Shown here piece after piece: positions 9,555 to 17,706 of a stretch of 64,000 nucleotides of DNA. Every line of letters begins with the position of its first letter. The first letter of the stretch is position 1. Source of the stretch: Aquimarina mytili (GTDB lineage Bacteria > Bacteroidota > Bacteroidia > Flavobacteriales > Flavobacteriaceae); assembly GCF_016735115.1 (NCBI RefSeq), contig NZ_JAERQJ010000002.1, positions 434,001-498,000 of the forward strand, read 5' to 3'. The notes beneath the pieces are model-generated. The model did no database searches. It was not told where the DNA came from and worked only from the letters and a program-made list of their open reading frames with translations. Both the position numbers and the translations under genes were made by a program.

Positions 9555-9707
9555 AGTTATCAACATAAAACCAAATAAAATGTTTATTATTTGTTAATAA
9601 TTTGTTGAAATAAATAAAAATAACGATCAAATACACCAATAGTGGTATTATTAATATTTTAAGTAATCCAAAACCTACTTTAATTGTTAATAACTATGTT
9701 GATAACT
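9555..9707. repeat. 13-nt inverted repeat, arms 9555-9567 and 9695-9707
   Basis: The arm AGTTATCAACATA is repeated in inverse orientation as TATGTTGATAACT, identical over 13 nt, with 127 bp between them. Each arm contains TTATCAACA, one base from the DnaA-box 9-mer TTATCCACA. It may be a paired protein-binding site; nothing else supports a replication origin here. Confidence 0.5.
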
Positions 9708-9910
9708 CAAAAAAGAGTCATGAAGCAGTAAAGTAGAACTACATTCACAGCAACATAAAACACTAACAATCAAACAAAAAGAAACTAAAACGGTTATTAT
9801 CAAAATATTGTCGATCATCAACCACTGAATCTAATTCAATTAAAATGTATATGGCTAATACCAAAAATTAGCAATAATGATCAATTCAATCTTTTACCTA
9901 AATTGCACCT

Positions 9911-10393
9911 ATGAAATCTGCCTCAGTAATAGAAATTAAAACAGAACTATCGGACCATTCTCATCAAGAACTTGTAGAGTTATGCCTAAGGCTATCCCGA
10001 TTTAAAAAAGAAAATAAAGAGTTACTCTCATACTTGTTATTTGAATCCTCTGATGAAGATGGCTATATAACGAGCGTTAAAAGTGAAGTTGATGAAGAAT
10101 TTGATATCATCAATACCAAATCCTATCATTATATTAAAAAAAGTGTGCGTAAAATACTTCGTACAATCAAGAAATATATACGATACTCAAAAAACAAGGA
10201 AACCGAAATTGAGCTACTTCTCTATTTTTGCCAAAAGTTGATCGATTTTCAGCCGTATATAAAAAGAAATGCTGTATTGCAAACTATAGCCCGAAGGGAA
10301 CTTGCAGTTATCAAAAAGAAGCTACCTCTGTTTCATGAAGATTTACAATACGATTATAACATAGAGTTAGAAGCTCTATTATCCAAAATATAA
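9911..10393 (+). CDS. Conserved all-helical hypothetical protein
   Basis: A 160-residue charged protein without signal peptide or membrane segment, predicted helical throughout. Segments include ELVELCLRLSRFKKENKELL (about 21-40), a lysine-rich stretch SVRKILRTIKKYIRYSKNK (about 78-96), and the C-terminal HEDLQYDYN motif. It resembles an uncharacterised protein I recall as widespread in Flavobacteriia. It may be a helical scaffold or nucleic-acid-associated protein given its basic centre, but no function can be assigned. It converges with the ferritin gene, with 25 bp between stops. Confidence 0.8.
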   Translation: MKSASVIEIKTELSDHSHQELVELCLRLSRFKKENKELLSYLLFESSDEDGYITSVKSEVDEEFDIINTKSYHYIKKSVRKILRTIKKYIRYSKNKETEIELLLYFCQKLIDFQPYIKRNAVLQTIARRELAVIKKKLPLFHEDLQYDYNIELEALLSKI

Positions 10394-10418
10394 ATCAAAA
10401 AGAAAACCAAAGAATAAT

Positions 10419-10925
10419 TTATTCATTTGGTATACGTTCATCTATTAATTTAAGAGGAGCGTCACCCATAAGCTCAATCATATCCAAGATATCTCGTATA
10501 CTCTGTTCTTCTTCCATTTGCTCTTCGACAAACCATTGAAGGAAATTCTCGACTCCAAAATCATTAACTTTTCTACACTTTGCAACAATTTTATAAATTG
10601 ACTGTGTTACTGAAATTTCTTGTTGTAGTGCCAATTCAAAGACTTCTGTAAGTGATGCGTACTCATGAGGTATTTTAGTAACATCCGGAGAATAAGCTGC
10701 ACCACCACAATCATTGATAAATTTGAAAATCTTCATCATATGCTCTCTTTCTTCTAAAGATTGCTTGTAAAAAAAAGAAGCGCTTCTCGGTAGTCCCTTT
10801 TGATCACACCATGAAGCCATTGCCAAATATACTGATGAAGAGTGCTGTTCTTTAGCTATTTGTTGGTTAAGCATATCCATAACCTCCAAATTCATACTAA
10901 TTTTTTGTCTTGCAATATTTTCCAT
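10419..10925 (-). CDS. ftnA: Ferritin, non-haem ferroxidase type
   Basis: Iron-storage protein that oxidises Fe(II) and keeps Fe(III) in a 24-subunit shell. The 168-residue four-helix bundle has the ferroxidase residues of bacterial FtnA: Glu26, Tyr33, Glu59 and His62 in EEREHMMK, Glu103 and Glu135, with Gln136. There is no bacterioferritin haem methionine arrangement. The N-terminus is about nine residues longer than in E. coli FtnA, starting MENIARQKIS before the first helix. It stands alone, 95 bp from the next minus-strand gene. No Fur-type operator could be identified with confidence. Confidence 0.95.
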   Translation of the reverse strand: MENIARQKISMNLEVMDMLNQQIAKEQHSSSVYLAMASWCDQKGLPRSASFFYKQSLEEREHMMKIFKFINDCGGAAYSPDVTKIPHEYASLTEVFELALQQEISVTQSIYKIVAKCRKVNDFGVENFLQWFVEEQMEEEQSIRDILDMIELMGDAPLKLIDERIPNE

Positions 10926-11020
10926 AGCGTGAGTTTTTTAATTCTAACTATAAAATTAAGGAAAAGAAAGCGTTAAAAAAGGTAGTATTTTAATTTATAG
11001 TAAGTCTAAATCTAAGCAAA

Positions 11021-11332
11021 TTAAATAGCTAGGACGCTATTTAATTCCATCATAGCAAAAGTACCCTGAATCAATTCTGCAAAATCTAAAACCTGAAGTG
11101 TATCTAACAAAACCACATGCTCTTTATCACAGAAAGTCAATAACGTTACATCAGCATGATTTAGCATATATTCTAGGTTGTCATGCGATGATAATTGTTT
11201 TGCCTTATAGCGTAAACTAAGGAGTTGGCAAAAAGAAAGCTTTACCATTTTATGGCCAAAATCAAGGTAAAAACACCTATCTTCAGTAGATTGATAAGAA
11301 GCGTAATATTTTGAAGCAAAAAGTAAATTCAT
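11021..11332 (-). CDS. Hypothetical protein
   Basis: A 103-residue soluble protein starting at ATG, with a central CYLDFGHKMVKLSFCQLLSLRYKA segment and a C-terminus ending MELNSVLAI. No signal peptide, membrane segment or known motif was recognised. Cysteines are few and not arranged as a metal site. It lies 95 bp upstream of ferritin on the same strand, so read-through into ftnA is possible. A link to iron metabolism would be speculation based on position only. Confidence 0.65.
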   Translation of the reverse strand: MNLLFASKYYASYQSTEDRCFYLDFGHKMVKLSFCQLLSLRYKAKQLSSHDNLEYMLNHADVTLLTFCDKEHVVLLDTLQVLDFAELIQGTFAMMELNSVLAI

Positions 11333-11431
11333 ATTCCGGGCACGAAACTAATTCTTATTTAGATTTAATCCAAATATTAAGTCGATTTTTTTGATTAACA
11401 CTTACACTAAGAGAAGCATTCATTAAAAAAA

Positions 11432-11899
11432 CTACCCTTCAAACATCAAGGATACAAACTCTGCCACACAAGCCGGTTTTTCAATACCTTCAATTTCAAG
11501 AGTACAATCCCACGTGATTTTCAAACCATTGTCTGCATACTCTTCTATCTTGGTAACGCTACTGTGCAGCCGTAAACGACTATCCACCATAACCGGGTGT
11601 GGAAAACGCACTTTATTAAGTCCATAATTAAATCCCATAACCGCACTTTCAACAGTTATGAGATCCATTAGCATTTTTGAAAGCAACGAAATTGACAAAA
11701 AGCCGTGTGCAATAGTTTTTTTAAAAGGAGATTCCTTCCTCGCACGTTCTACATCTACATGAACCCACTGAAAATCCTGTGTTACGTCTGCAAAAGTATT
11801 GATCATGTCTTGAGTTATCATTATCCAGTCTCCAACAGGCAATTGCTCACCTTCCAATTTTCTAAATGCTTCAAAATCTTTATAAACAAGTTGATTCAT
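11432..11899 (-). CDS. MaoC-like (R)-specific enoyl-CoA hydratase
   Basis: A 155-residue single hot-dog-fold hydratase that should hydrate enoyl-CoA to 3-hydroxyacyl-CoA. The hydratase-2 motif is present: Asp42, His47 in DFQWVHVD, and HGF at about 65-67. The ATG at 11899 was chosen over an upstream in-frame ATG at 11941, because the longer form would overlap the preceding gene and add a non-family extension; from 11899 the gap to the FabG-like gene is 8 bp. It is the last gene of the minus-strand acyl-CoA operon that starts at 21606. Confidence 0.88.
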   Translation of the reverse strand: MNQLVYKDFEAFRKLEGEQLPVGDWIMITQDMINTFADVTQDFQWVHVDVERARKESPFKKTIAHGFLSISLLSKMLMDLITVESAVMGFNYGLNKVRFPHPVMVDSRLRLHSSVTKIEEYADNGLKITWDCTLEIEGIEKPACVAEFVSLMFEG

Positions 11900-11907
11900 A
11901 ATGTTAT

Positions 11908-12645
11908 TTATCTTGAGATACCTCCATCTATAGTTAAACAAATCCCTGATACATATGAAGCCTCGTCTGAAGCTAAATACAAATATCCATAAGCAATATC
12001 TTTTGGTAAAGCAGCTTTTTGCAACGGTATTTGTTTTTCAATCCCAGCTAGATGTTCCTTCGGAATTTGATCAGTCATTTCGGTAAGAGTAAAGCCAGGA
12101 GCCAATGCGTTAGCAGTAATGCCGTATTTACCTAGCTCCATAGTCCAGGTTTTTGACATTGCAATCACACCTGCTTTTGTTGCCGCATAATTGGTTTGAC
12201 CAAAATTCCCGCGTAATCCAACATTAGATGCCGCAGAAACAATACGTCCGTAACCAGCTTCTTTCATATATTTTGAAACTATTTGAGTGCACAAAAACAC
12301 GCCTTTAAGATTTACATCAATTACGGCATCCCATTCTGATTCACTCATTTTATGTAACGTTCGATCTTTTGTAATACCTGCATTATTAATCAAAATATCA
12401 ATCTTACCATATTTCTTATGAATTCTTTCTGCTTCAACCTCAATAGCTTCTTTATTAGTGACAGAAATTTTGGTAAACTCTGCACTATTTCCAGTTTTTA
12501 CAATATTTTTAGCCGTATTATCACCATCATCCAAGAGATCCCAAATGATCACGGTCGCCCCTTCTTCGGCAAATAACTCTGAAACTGCTTTTCCTATTCC
12601 TCTGGCTCCACCAGTAACAATAGCAACTTTATCTTTTAATCTCAT
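11908..12645 (-). CDS. FabG-like short-chain dehydrogenase/reductase
   Basis: A 245-residue classical SDR most like 3-oxoacyl-ACP or acetoacetyl-CoA reductase. It has the cofactor motif TGGARGIG (11-18), NNAGI near 87-91, and the catalytic Ser140, Tyr153 and Lys157 (YAATK). The Trp-Asp at the end of the second strand (VIIWDL) suggests NAD(H) preference over NADP(H), which would fit catabolic 3-hydroxyacyl-CoA oxidation. Its partner MaoC gene follows directly, so the pair can carry out hydration and oxidation steps of beta-oxidation. Confidence 0.88.
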   Translation of the reverse strand: MRLKDKVAIVTGGARGIGKAVSELFAEEGATVIIWDLLDDGDNTAKNIVKTGNSAEFTKISVTNKEAIEVEAERIHKKYGKIDILINNAGITKDRTLHKMSESEWDAVIDVNLKGVFLCTQIVSKYMKEAGYGRIVSAASNVGLRGNFGQTNYAATKAGVIAMSKTWTMELGKYGITANALAPGFTLTEMTDQIPKEHLAGIEKQIPLQKAALPKDIAYGYLYLASDEASYVSGICLTIDGGISR

Positions 12646-12665
12646 TTTTTATGTATGAATTAGTA

Positions 12666-13643
12666 TTAAGAACATTCTATAACAACTTTCCCTCTAACCT
12701 TACGTTGTATCATTTCCTGAAGAGCAAGTGATGCATCTTTTAAAGGGTAAATTTTATGAATATGGGGTTTTAGTTTACCTGCACCATACCACTGCATCAG
12801 CTCCATTGTATTTTCCATGTTCTTTTTAGGGGTTTTCATGGCAAAACTCCCCCAAAATACGCCTACAATAGCACAACCCTTAAGTAAAGCCAGGTTAAGA
12901 GGAATTTTAGGGATCTCACCGGTTGCAAAACCAACAACCAAATAGCGACCTTCCCAGGCCATACCTCGAATAGCGGCTTCAGAGTAAGCACCACCAACAG
13001 GATCATAGACCATATCTACTCCTTTACCATTGGTTAGTTCTTTGATTCTTGATTTTAAATCTTCTTCGGTATAATTAATAATTTCATCAGCACCAAAAGC
13101 TTTACATAATTCTAGTTTTTCATTTGTTGAAGCTGCAGCAATAACTTTTGCTCCCATAAGTTTTCCTAACTCAACAGCTGCTAAACCAACCCCTCCTGAA
13201 GCTCCCAGGACCAGCAGGGTTTCTCCTTCTTTTAGTTTACCTCTGTCTTTTAATGCGTGGTAAGATGTCCCGTATGCCATCATAAAGGAAGCAGCAACAG
13301 GAAAATTCATCATGGGTGGTTTTTTAAAACATGCATTACCAGGCACAATGACCTCTTCGGCATATCCCCCATGCATGACAAATCCAAAAACCTCATCCCC
13401 TGGTTTAAGATGAGAAATTTCTGTTCCAACTTCTTTAACTACTCCAGCAATATCACTTCCTGGTGTAAAGGGTAAATCTGGTTTAAACTGATACAATCCT
13501 TGAATAATCAATGTATCTGGAAAATTTACCCCACAGGCTTTTACTGACACCACAACTTCTTTAGCCTTAGGCCTGAGACTATCTAACTCTTCAAGTATTA
13601 AATCGGAAGGTGGACCAAATTTTTTACAAACTATTGCTTTCAT
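12666..13643 (-). CDS. NADPH:quinone oxidoreductase-family zinc-free MDR
   Basis: A 325-residue medium-chain dehydrogenase/reductase of the quinone reductase branch: GroES-like N-terminal domain (KACGVNFPDTLI, FTPGSDIAGVV), then a Rossmann domain with LVLGASGGVGLAAVELGK near 143-160. The catalytic and structural zinc cysteines of alcohol dehydrogenases are absent. Enzymes of this type reduce quinones or activated alkenes with NADPH. In this operon a role in reducing alpha,beta-unsaturated carbonyl or enoyl substrates is inferred. It lies 20 bp upstream of the FabG-like gene. Confidence 0.85.
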   Translation of the reverse strand: MKAIVCKKFGPPSDLILEELDSLRPKAKEVVVSVKACGVNFPDTLIIQGLYQFKPDLPFTPGSDIAGVVKEVGTEISHLKPGDEVFGFVMHGGYAEEVIVPGNACFKKPPMMNFPVAASFMMAYGTSYHALKDRGKLKEGETLLVLGASGGVGLAAVELGKLMGAKVIAAASTNEKLELCKAFGADEIINYTEEDLKSRIKELTNGKGVDMVYDPVGGAYSEAAIRGMAWEGRYLVVGFATGEIPKIPLNLALLKGCAIVGVFWGSFAMKTPKKNMENTMELMQWYGAGKLKPHIHKIYPLKDASLALQEMIQRKVRGKVVIECS

Positions 13644-13668
13644 CTTGTGCTAGTAAGTTTTATGTTTT

Positions 13669-14673
13669 TTATTCTTCAATAACTTTTAATACTAACTTCC
13701 CCATTTTTTCTCCTGAAAACAATCGTAAAAATGTTTCATGAAAGTTTTCTATACCATCATAAATATCTTCTTTACTTTTTAATTTTCCTTGGGCCATCCA
13801 GCCTCCCATTTCCATGGCGGCTTTTCCGTAATCCTTAGCATAATCCATTACTACCATTCCTTGCATTGTAGCCCTGTTCACTAATAACGACAAATAATTA
13901 CTAGGGCCCTTTATGGCAACTTTATTATTATACTGAGAAATCGCACCACACACCACAATACGGGCATGCATTCTTAATCTAGCCAAGGCAGCATCAAGAA
14001 TCTCTCCTCCTACGTTGTCAAAATACACATCAATGCCTTTAGGGCATTCTCTTTTAAGTCCTGCATGAATATTTTCTGCCTTATAATCTATTGCCCCATC
14101 ATAACCCAGTTCATCTATCAAGTATTTGCATTTTTTTTCGCCACCTGCAATGCCCACGACACGACACCCTTTGATTTTAGCGATTTGCCCAACAACACTT
14201 CCTACTGCTCCGGCTGCACCTGATACGAGAACTGTATCTCCTTCTTTTATTTTTCCTACCTCCAGGATACCAAAATACGCAGTCATTCCAGGCATTCCTA
14301 ATGTTCCTATATACATAGGTAAAGGAGCTAAGTTTGGATCTACCTTATACCAGTTATCACCATTGGTTACACTATACTGTTGAACGCCTCCCCAGCCTGT
14401 TAAATAGTCTCCTTCTTTAAATTTTGGATGATTATTTGATTTAATTACTTTTCCTACCGATCCAGCTCGCATAACATCATCAATCTGCACAGGTTCTATA
14501 TATGATTTACCTTCATTCATCCAACCTCTCATTGCGGGATCTAATGATATATAATGTTGCTGAATAAGAACTTCTCCTTCACCAGGTTCTGGAATTGGAT
14601 TAGATTGTAGCTCCCATGTATCTTGCTCAGGAAGACCAAGAGGTCGTTTCTTAAATATTAGTTGCTTGTTCAT
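13669..14673 (-). CDS. NADP-dependent alkenal/one reductase (PTGR/CurA-like MDR)
   Basis: A 334-residue member of the leukotriene B4 12-hydroxydehydrogenase / prostaglandin reductase / alkenal reductase branch. Family traits seen are the LDPAMRGWM motif (about 49-57), GTLGMPGMTAYFG near 125-137, the VSGAAGAVGS cofactor loop, and YFDNVGGEILD. Such enzymes use NADPH to saturate the C=C of 2-alkenals and 2-alkenones, including 4-hydroxynonenal. Its position beside an ACAD11-like dehydrogenase and kinase makes reactive-aldehyde breakdown a reasonable inference. E. coli CurA is a related protein. Confidence 0.87.
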   Translation of the reverse strand: MNKQLIFKKRPLGLPEQDTWELQSNPIPEPGEGEVLIQQHYISLDPAMRGWMNEGKSYIEPVQIDDVMRAGSVGKVIKSNNHPKFKEGDYLTGWGGVQQYSVTNGDNWYKVDPNLAPLPMYIGTLGMPGMTAYFGILEVGKIKEGDTVLVSGAAGAVGSVVGQIAKIKGCRVVGIAGGEKKCKYLIDELGYDGAIDYKAENIHAGLKRECPKGIDVYFDNVGGEILDAALARLRMHARIVVCGAISQYNNKVAIKGPSNYLSLLVNRATMQGMVVMDYAKDYGKAAMEMGGWMAQGKLKSKEDIYDGIENFHETFLRLFSGEKMGKLVLKVIEE

Positions 14674-14714
14674 TGGTATACTGTTTTAATGTATTAGTCT
14701 ATTTTTTATGTTTC

Positions 14715-15470
14715 TTATAATGATGTTCCACCATCTAGTGTTATGGTTTGCCCAGTTATAAACTTGGTATTTTCAGAAGCAAGCCATACCACTGCCTCAG
14801 CAATTTCTTCAGCTAGACCATAGCGTTTCATTGGAATCACGCTTTTCAACATTTGATCCATATCTGGCCTTACAGATAAGAGTTTATCTAGCAAAGCAGA
14901 TTCTGTATACCCCGGACAAACTGCATTAATTCGAATATTTTTAGTGGCGTATTCTAAAGCAGCAGACTTCGTCATACCAACCACAGCAAACTTGCTTGCA
15001 CTATAAGACAGGTTGTTTAATGATGCTTTTAAACCTGCTAATGATGCAATATTCACTATGTTTCCTCCTCCTTGTTTCATCATTTGCTGCAGTGCCAGTT
15101 TCATACAATAGAAAACTCCAGTTTGATTTACTGCGATAACACTATCCCAATCTTCTAAAGTATACTCTCCTGTTTTAGCCATGTTTTTTGGCCCGATTCC
15201 AGCATTATTAACAATAACATCTAATCGCCCAAATTGTTCAACTGTTTTAATAATTAGCTGCTCAACCTCATCAAACTTAGCAACGTTAGCTGTAATTACA
15301 ACACTTTCGCCGCCATTCGCTTTAATATCATCTACAATTTTTTGTGCTTTCTCTTTTTTGATATCAGATACCACAACTTTTGCCTGATGTTTTGCAAAAT
15401 GCTTAGCGGTAGCGGCTCCAATCCCTGAGCCAGCACCGGTTACTATCACTATTTTATCTTTTACTTGCAT
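14715..15470 (-). CDS. Short-chain dehydrogenase/reductase
   Basis: A 251-residue classical SDR with TGAGSGIG (11-18), an aspartate at the end of the second strand (VVVSDI) favouring NAD(H), VNNAGIG (88-93) and the Ser143, Tyr156, Lys160 triad (YSASK). It ends with the usual GQTITLDGGTSL. It lies 12 bp downstream of the DUF1330 gene in the same operon. The substrate is unknown; oxidation of a hydroxyacyl-CoA or a hydroxy-aldehyde intermediate is the likeliest role given its neighbours. Confidence 0.87.
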   Translation of the reverse strand: MQVKDKIVIVTGAGSGIGAATAKHFAKHQAKVVVSDIKKEKAQKIVDDIKANGGESVVITANVAKFDEVEQLIIKTVEQFGRLDVIVNNAGIGPKNMAKTGEYTLEDWDSVIAVNQTGVFYCMKLALQQMMKQGGGNIVNIASLAGLKASLNNLSYSASKFAVVGMTKSAALEYATKNIRINAVCPGYTESALLDKLLSVRPDMDQMLKSVIPMKRYGLAEEIAEAVVWLASENTKFITGQTITLDGGTSL

Positions 15471-15481
15471 ATATTTAAGTT

Positions 15482-15868
15482 TTACTTGGCTTTACATAGT
15501 ATTAATCTTGAATCTTCTAATGCCTGACTTCTCATATCTGATGGATATCCTTTTGCTGTAATCATTTTTAGGAAATCTTCTTTAGTGGCATATTCAACGA
15601 TGAGTATTTTATCCCATTCTAAACCATCGCTTGGACCTATAAGACCAAACACAGGTTTTCCTTGATAAATAATTTTAGCTTTCGATTCTTGAAAAAATGG
15701 AGCTACCGCTTGCATGTACAACGCATAGGCTTCTGCCCCACTAGTCCCTGTTTTTTCAACCTTCTTCTTAAATTTAAGAAGGTTCAGCATTTGAAAAGGG
15801 CCTTTTTCGGGCAAATTCGTGAACTCATGAAATTGCTCTGGGGTAACTCCTATATACTTATGATTCAT
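15482..15868 (-). CDS. DUF1330-like small protein
   Basis: A 128-residue soluble protein with the dimeric ferredoxin-like pattern of DUF1330: FQMLNLLKFKK near 26-36, YALYMQAVAPFF, KIIYQGKPVFGLIG, then the ILIVEYATKEDFLKMI strand-helix. DUF1330 proteins are uncharacterised small alpha/beta-barrel proteins related to antibiotic monooxygenase and stress-responsive folds. In this operon it could be an accessory or isomerase-like enzyme. The Pseudomonas levulinate pathway also has a small accessory protein (LvaB), but no relationship was seen. Confidence 0.7.
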   Translation of the reverse strand: MNHKYIGVTPEQFHEFTNLPEKGPFQMLNLLKFKKKVEKTGTSGAEAYALYMQAVAPFFQESKAKIIYQGKPVFGLIGPSDGLEWDKILIVEYATKEDFLKMITAKGYPSDMRSQALEDSRLILCKAK

Positions 15869-15895
15869 GTGTAATTTTATTATATTAATTCGTTC

Positions 15896-16531
15896 TTATA
15901 ATTTCACAACATTTGAGCCTTTTGACATACTAATTATTTCAGGGTAATGTTCTTTCATATTATTCAGCATAAAATCAACAGGAACATCTTCAAAATGCCC
16001 GTAATCTTCCAAATATTCCATAAAAGCGTTTCCTTCATTATTAAATTCATGTAGAATAGAATCATTTTCTCCATCAAATTCTAAAGGCGCTACATTACAC
16101 ATTTTACATAAAGACTCGTTAAAAGCAGGTGATGCTTTAAGCCATTTTCCTTCTAAATACACATTAATCATCCCATGTGGAGTGAGCTCATTAGTTCCAA
16201 ATTTTTCTATTAATCTTTCTACGGCAATATGGTTTTTGACCTTAGCTAAATGAATTCTAGCAGGTATACCCACAGCTCGTAAACAAGCAATTAAAAGAAT
16301 TGATTTATCAACACAGTGACCTGTCGATTTTTTTGCAACATAACTTGCTTTGTAAGCTTCTTTTAAAAGACTTATGGTATAGGGGTCATATTTCCATTCA
16401 TCTCTGATTTTAAGATATAATTGCTTCGCTTTTTCTTTATTGGTAAGCTTGTCGGTCTTATATTCTTTTACAATTTTCTGAATCTCATCCGTATCATAAT
16501 CAAAATACTCTGTAGCGGCTAAATAATCCAT
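15896..16531 (-). CDS. Transglutaminase-like cysteine-protease-fold protein
   Basis: A 211-residue cytoplasmic protein with the bacterial transglutaminase-like core: Cys73 in STGHCVDKSILL, followed by CLRAVGIPARI, and His119 in TPHGMINVYLEGKW. The usual third residue, an aspartate in a D-A-T/S context, is not there; the matching segment reads ASPAFNES, giving Asn138 at best. Catalysis may therefore be altered. Enzymes of this fold can be peptidases, amidases or acyltransferases. Being inside an acyl-CoA operon, an acyl-transfer or thioester-related role is possible, but this is inference. Confidence 0.75.
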   Translation of the reverse strand: MDYLAATEYFDYDTDEIQKIVKEYKTDKLTNKEKAKQLYLKIRDEWKYDPYTISLLKEAYKASYVAKKSTGHCVDKSILLIACLRAVGIPARIHLAKVKNHIAVERLIEKFGTNELTPHGMINVYLEGKWLKASPAFNESLCKMCNVAPLEFDGENDSILHEFNNEGNAFMEYLEDYGHFEDVPVDFMLNNMKEHYPEIISMSKGSNVVKL

Positions 16532-16597
16532 CTTATTAATTTTAATGTAATTCTAAAAAAGCTCTACAAGTATATCTCATAAGCTTCTCAATCTATA

Positions 16598-17650
16598 TCA
16601 ATCTATTTTATTTTTTTGAATCGCTTGCAACGCTAAATTGCAAAGTAGCTCTGCTGCTTTATTTAGTTGTGCAAATCGAGGGTCTGTTGTAAGTCCTTTA
16701 CTATACCTATAATAAATTTGTTGCGCAATTACAGCTATTTTAAATAAACCAAAGGCATAATAGAATACCAGATGCTTTACTTCTTTTCCACTTTTTTGAG
16801 TGTATAATTCAACGATCTCACTTCTACTTGGATTACCATCCATTATTGTAGGTGAAGGAATCCCTTGTTGCACAAAGGGGTGATCGCTCGCCATAGTCCA
16901 GTACCCAAGAGAAGTACCTAAATCCATCAAGGGGTCACCAAGTGTTGCCATTTCCCAATCCAACACAGCAATAACCTCTTTCCAACTATCATCTTTAAAT
17001 ACAACATTATCATATTTAAAATCATTATGAACCAAGCTATACCTATATTCTTTGGGTTGATTCTCCTCCATCCATCGCATTACTTTTTCAGCTGCCGGAA
17101 CATCTTCTGTAGCAGCTTTTAAATATTGTTTTCCCCAATTAAGCACTTGCCTTTGGACATATCCTTCGGGTTTTCCTAAATCTGCTAATCCGGCTACTTT
17201 ATAATCTATATTATGAAGTTCTACAAAAGTATCCAACCATGAGTTGGCAATAGTTTTAAAATCATTTGCAGGAATGTTTCTTTTTTTAGCTTCATGTACA
17301 TTAAGAATGATCCCATCCACCTTTTCCATGATATAAAACTGGCAACCTAAAACACTTTCATCCTCAGTAAACGCATGCATTTTAGGCACCTTAGGAAAAG
17401 TCTTATATATTCCCGACTGAACCTTAAACTCACGTCCCATATCATGACCTCTTTTTATGGCTCCAAAAGGTGGTCGACGTAATACATATTCCTTATCTTC
17501 TATTTGTAATAAATATGTTAGGTTAGAGTATCCATGGGTATACTGGGTAACTTGCCAATCACTTTCATTAGTATTAATAAGTCCCTCTTTTTGAAGAAAG
17601 GCTTTTAGCGTTTTTTCGTTTAGTTCTTCGCCTTTACGTACGTTTTGCAT
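16598..17650 (-). CDS. ACAD10/11-type phosphotransferase (LvaA-like 4-hydroxyacyl-CoA kinase)
   Basis: A 350-residue kinase of the APH/choline-kinase fold. It has a nucleotide-binding lobe (VLRRPPFG near 57-63), the catalytic loop His208-Asn209-Asp210 with Asn215 (SLVHNDFKYDNVVF), and the metal-binding Asp231 in VLDWEMATLGDPLMDLG. This pattern is that of the N-terminal kinase domain of mitochondrial ACAD10/ACAD11 and of LvaA in Pseudomonas putida, which phosphorylate the 4-hydroxyl of 4-hydroxyacyl-CoA. It lies 56 bp from the matching dehydrogenase. It is not an antibiotic-resistance gene despite the family name. The kinase fold is certain; the substrate is inferred from the adjacent gene. 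Confidence 0.85.
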   Translation of the reverse strand: MQNVRKGEELNEKTLKAFLQKEGLINTNESDWQVTQYTHGYSNLTYLLQIEDKEYVLRRPPFGAIKRGHDMGREFKVQSGIYKTFPKVPKMHAFTEDESVLGCQFYIMEKVDGIILNVHEAKKRNIPANDFKTIANSWLDTFVELHNIDYKVAGLADLGKPEGYVQRQVLNWGKQYLKAATEDVPAAEKVMRWMEENQPKEYRYSLVHNDFKYDNVVFKDDSWKEVIAVLDWEMATLGDPLMDLGTSLGYWTMASDHPFVQQGIPSPTIMDGNPSRSEIVELYTQKSGKEVKHLVFYYAFGLFKIAVIAQQIYYRYSKGLTTDPRFAQLNKAAELLCNLALQAIQKNKID

Positions 17651-17706
17651 TGTATTATATTGATTAGAAAATCTATGATACGTTTAAATCAACAATTAAG
17701 TCGTAT

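Larger units (their letters stand above)
9222..9910. other. 689-bp AT-rich stretch without a conventional gene
   Basis: Between hutG and the next clear gene there is no open frame above 60 codons. Seen here: a possible short minus-strand transcription unit (promoter-like boxes about 9540-9580, a 26-codon frame at 9436-9516, a terminator hairpin at 9364-9387) and a 13-nt inverted repeat with 127 bp between its arms (9555-9567 and 9695-9707). Nothing supportable was seen from about 9710 to 9910 beyond AT-rich sequence that presumably holds the promoter of the following gene. Confidence 0.7.

Noticed and set aside
9555..9707. Chromosomal origin of replication
   Set aside because: Only near-matches to DnaA boxes and no dnaA or other origin genes nearby; HU alone 25 kb away is not evidence.
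15482..15868. LvaB-like accessory protein
   Set aside because: It has the DUF1330 pattern; no sequence feature connects it to LvaB.
16598..17650. Aminoglycoside resistance phosphotransferase
   Set aside because: The kinase fold is shared, but the match is to the ACAD10/11 N-terminal domain and the neighbour is the matching dehydrogenase.
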